A stretch of DNA of 64,000 bases from assembly GCF_000003855.2 (NCBI RefSeq), contig NW_003101641.1:62001-126000 (forward strand). The letters run 5' to 3'. Position 1 is the first letter of the stretch; the number at the start of each line of letters is the position of its first letter. Shown piece by piece: positions 62,101 through 64,000 of the stretch. A program made the position numbers and the translations under genes. Below the pieces are notes generated by a model that was not told where the DNA came from, searched no databases, and worked only from the letters and a program-made list of their open reading frames with translations. This stretch comes from Blastomyces gilchristii SLH14081. Taxonomy: Eukaryota; Ascomycota; Eurotiomycetes; Onygenales; Ajellomycetaceae.

Positions 62101-63750
62101 AGAATTCTCAGAGAGAGTATCTATAATCTGAAGAGTTTATAAACTTTGAGAAGTACTGTGAAAGATCTGATATAAGAGAAAACAGAGTATAAGTCTTTAT
62201 AAAATCTTCTATTCAGATTGTCAGAACTGTAACTGAAGAATGAATATACTCAGTATATTCAGAAACTGCTTACAGCAGAGATTAACTGTGCAGAAATAAA
62301 GAATTAAAGAGACTTAAATAATCTCTTATGAAGAGAGAACTGAATTTATATACTTATAAATAAGTTTCTATATATAGAACTTATTAAAAGATATCATAAC
62401 TCTTCTCTAATAGATTATTTTACAAATACTAGAACTTATAAGTTACTTATAAGAAAATACTTCTGACTGAAGATATAAAAGCTTATAAAGAAGATAGTAA
62501 ATTCTTATACTATTTATTAGAGTTTATAAGTAGTGTGATTCAGACTATATAAAGAACTTACTTCTCTACTCATTCTGTAAGAATCTTGAGAATAGCTAGA
62601 AATAAACACTTCTATAAGTCTCTCTGAAAGTTAGAATATATATAATACCAGCTTTGACAGTATGCTGATAATAATAGATTACTTTATTAAGATAGTATAC
62701 TTTATACTTATTTATAAGAACTTAAAGTCAAAGAATTTGACTTATATCTTTATCTATGATATGATTTGATTATATAAGTTATCTATGAACATTGTCCCAG
62801 ATAGAGAATTAATTTTTATAGAGAAGTTCTGATTTAATCTGATAACTATACTAAAGATCTTATAAGATCTAAGTATAACTTTTTATTAATAGATAGATAA
62901 TCAGATAGAATATCTGATAAGTATATTAGAATAGTATCTGTAGTACTTTATTAATTATAATCAGAATAACTGAGTATATTAATTATTACTTACAGAGTTT
63001 ATATATAATAACTTAAAACATATCAGTATAAGTAAAACTCTCTTTAAGATACTCACTGAGACTTATCTGTAAATAATCTTAATGAATCTGTAAGAGTACA
63101 CTATAGAGTGTAGTAATACTTATGAACAGACTGAGAGAATTTAGAATATTCAGAAGAATGCTTGTGAATTCTTGAGAAAGACTCAGAAGTATTAAAAGAG
63201 ATATTATAACTTTAAGTATATTATAAAGAGTTTTAAGAAAGATAATAGAGTCTGACTAAGTTTGAAAAATATTATTATACAGAGATCTAGTAAGAAGCTG
63301 AATCTCTTATAAATAGAGTCTTATAAAATTATGAAGAAAGTTAGTTTACAGTTCTACAGATTGAAACTATTATCTAAGTTATAAATATATAATATTTTTT
63401 ATATCTCTTTGCTTCACAAATATAAGAAATTCTTAGAAGAGAACTCTGTGACTCATCACTCTATTTATAAAGTACTAGAAAGTGAAAGAGAATATCAGAT
63501 CAAAGAGATTATTAAATCAGAGAAGTGAGAATATAAGCTCTGATTTAAGATTCAGTGATAAGAATATTCTGATAAGATGAATAAGTGCACTTAAGAATTA
63601 TCTAAACAGATAAGATATCTGCAGAAGCTGAGATATGACTTTTATACTATAAATTCTGATATGTTAGAATAACACAGTCTTTGCTAAGAACCTGATTGTG
63701 ATAAAGATATTAACACTGTTATTTATAAACTCTAGTCTATAAAGATAATG
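62101..63750 (+). mobile_element. Ty3/gypsy integrase and chromodomain remnant
   Basis: Plus-strand residues: HNSSLIDYFTNTRTYKLLIR, the H2C2-type integrase zinc region, near 62,398; SFDSMLIIIDYFIKIVYFI, core start, near 62,655; and NIVPDRELIFIEKF, the second catalytic Asp region, near 62,790. INYNQN and LLTEFIYNN follow near 62,950-63,010, then the C-terminal IYNIFYISLLHKYKKFL near 63,385, and a chromodomain-like end (YKVLESEREYQIKEI, about 63,465). No RT upstream; 5' truncated. Distinct in sequence from the 56.4-kb element. Confidence 0.85.
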
Positions 63751-63821
63751 AGTTTCTACTGAGATAAACAGTTCACAGTGTATGTAAAGAGAAGAAGAAA
63801 TTATATTATACTATATTTGAT

Positions 63822-63962
63822 TCACATTTGGTTGAATAACTCCATCACTACGCGAGGTATACAGTCCGCGGTGGGGTCAAAATGCTCGTATGATCGAGGG
63901 CTATTCGATAAATCTATCAGCGGGTTCTTATTGGAAAAGTTGAGCGAGTTCGTGATGGAATG
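63822..63962. repeat. Unmutated ~140-bp repeat, copy 2
   Basis: Matches 56205-56345: GATCGAGGGC, CGGGTTCTTATT and GAGCGAGTTCGTG are shared; two single-base indels compensate in length. It follows gypsy integrase remnant sequence, whereas copy 1 precedes a gypsy Pol. Confidence 0.75.
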
Positions 63963-64000
63963 CTGGCTCAAAGATCTTGATCTTAGTTTTTCTTGCATTT

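Overview
The window is a fungal chromosome segment made of two very different kinds of DNA. An ordinary gene island of balanced base composition (about 21.15-29.66 kb) carries intron-containing genes with GT..AG splice sites. On both sides lie long AT-rich tracts in which almost every stretch I can decode is a transposable element. These elements are riddled with C-to-T / G-to-A changes: Trp and Gln codons read as stops, CpG is nearly absent, and copies of one LTR differ almost only by transitions. That is the signature of repeat-induced point mutation (RIP) or a related cytosine-deamination process in filamentous Ascomycota. The compact short-intron genes and large AT-rich repeat blocks would suit an Onygenales-type genome such as Blastomyces, but that assignment is inference.

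Left block (1-21.2 kb), with nesting. 1-3.36 kb is a minus-strand Ty3/gypsy remnant (RT, RNase H) cut by the window edge. 3.36-8.71 kb is a Ty1/copia remnant interrupted by a 4.3-kb Tad-like LINE with a perfect 14-bp target duplication. 8,715-14,365 is a structurally complete minus-strand Ty3/gypsy element with two LTRs and a perfect 5-bp target duplication (ACAAT). 14.4-15.49 kb is another copia 3' part, apparently interrupted by a hAT DNA transposon (transposase remnant 15.5-18.3 kb on the minus strand, possible right end near 21.2 kb).

Gene island. In order: SRP receptor beta subunit (plus strand, two exons, 322 aa); a decayed short-chain dehydrogenase (minus, in-frame stops, no usable acceptor); cystathionine beta-synthase (minus, four exons, 529 aa); an alpha/beta hydrolase (minus, three exons, 306 aa). 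I see no operon-like or pathway logic linking them. They are neighbours in a gene-bearing isochore.

Right block (29.66-64 kb). A minus-strand RIP-degraded Helitron (29.7-36.9 kb). A second copy of the complete gypsy family (37,318-43,008) with a 5-bp target duplication that itself differs by one C-to-T. A hAT-derived MITE tandem (43,596-44,616) with an exact 8-bp target duplication. A minus-strand copia remnant containing a surprisingly unmutated patch (about 46.96-47.39 kb). Another MITE copy (47,845-48,350). A near full-length minus-strand LINE (48.67-54.65 kb) with ORF1, ORF2 and three 53-bp monomers upstream of ORF1. A plus-strand gypsy Pol with chromodomain (56.4-60.3 kb), a candidate solo LTR, and a second gypsy integrase fragment (62.1-63.75 kb). 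Two copies of an unmutated ~140-bp repeat of unknown nature sit at 56.2 and 63.8 kb.

No rRNA, tRNA or CRISPR was recognised. All exon boundaries and element limits come from reading the sequence by eye. Domain calls on RIP-degraded elements rest on residual protein similarity read through stops.
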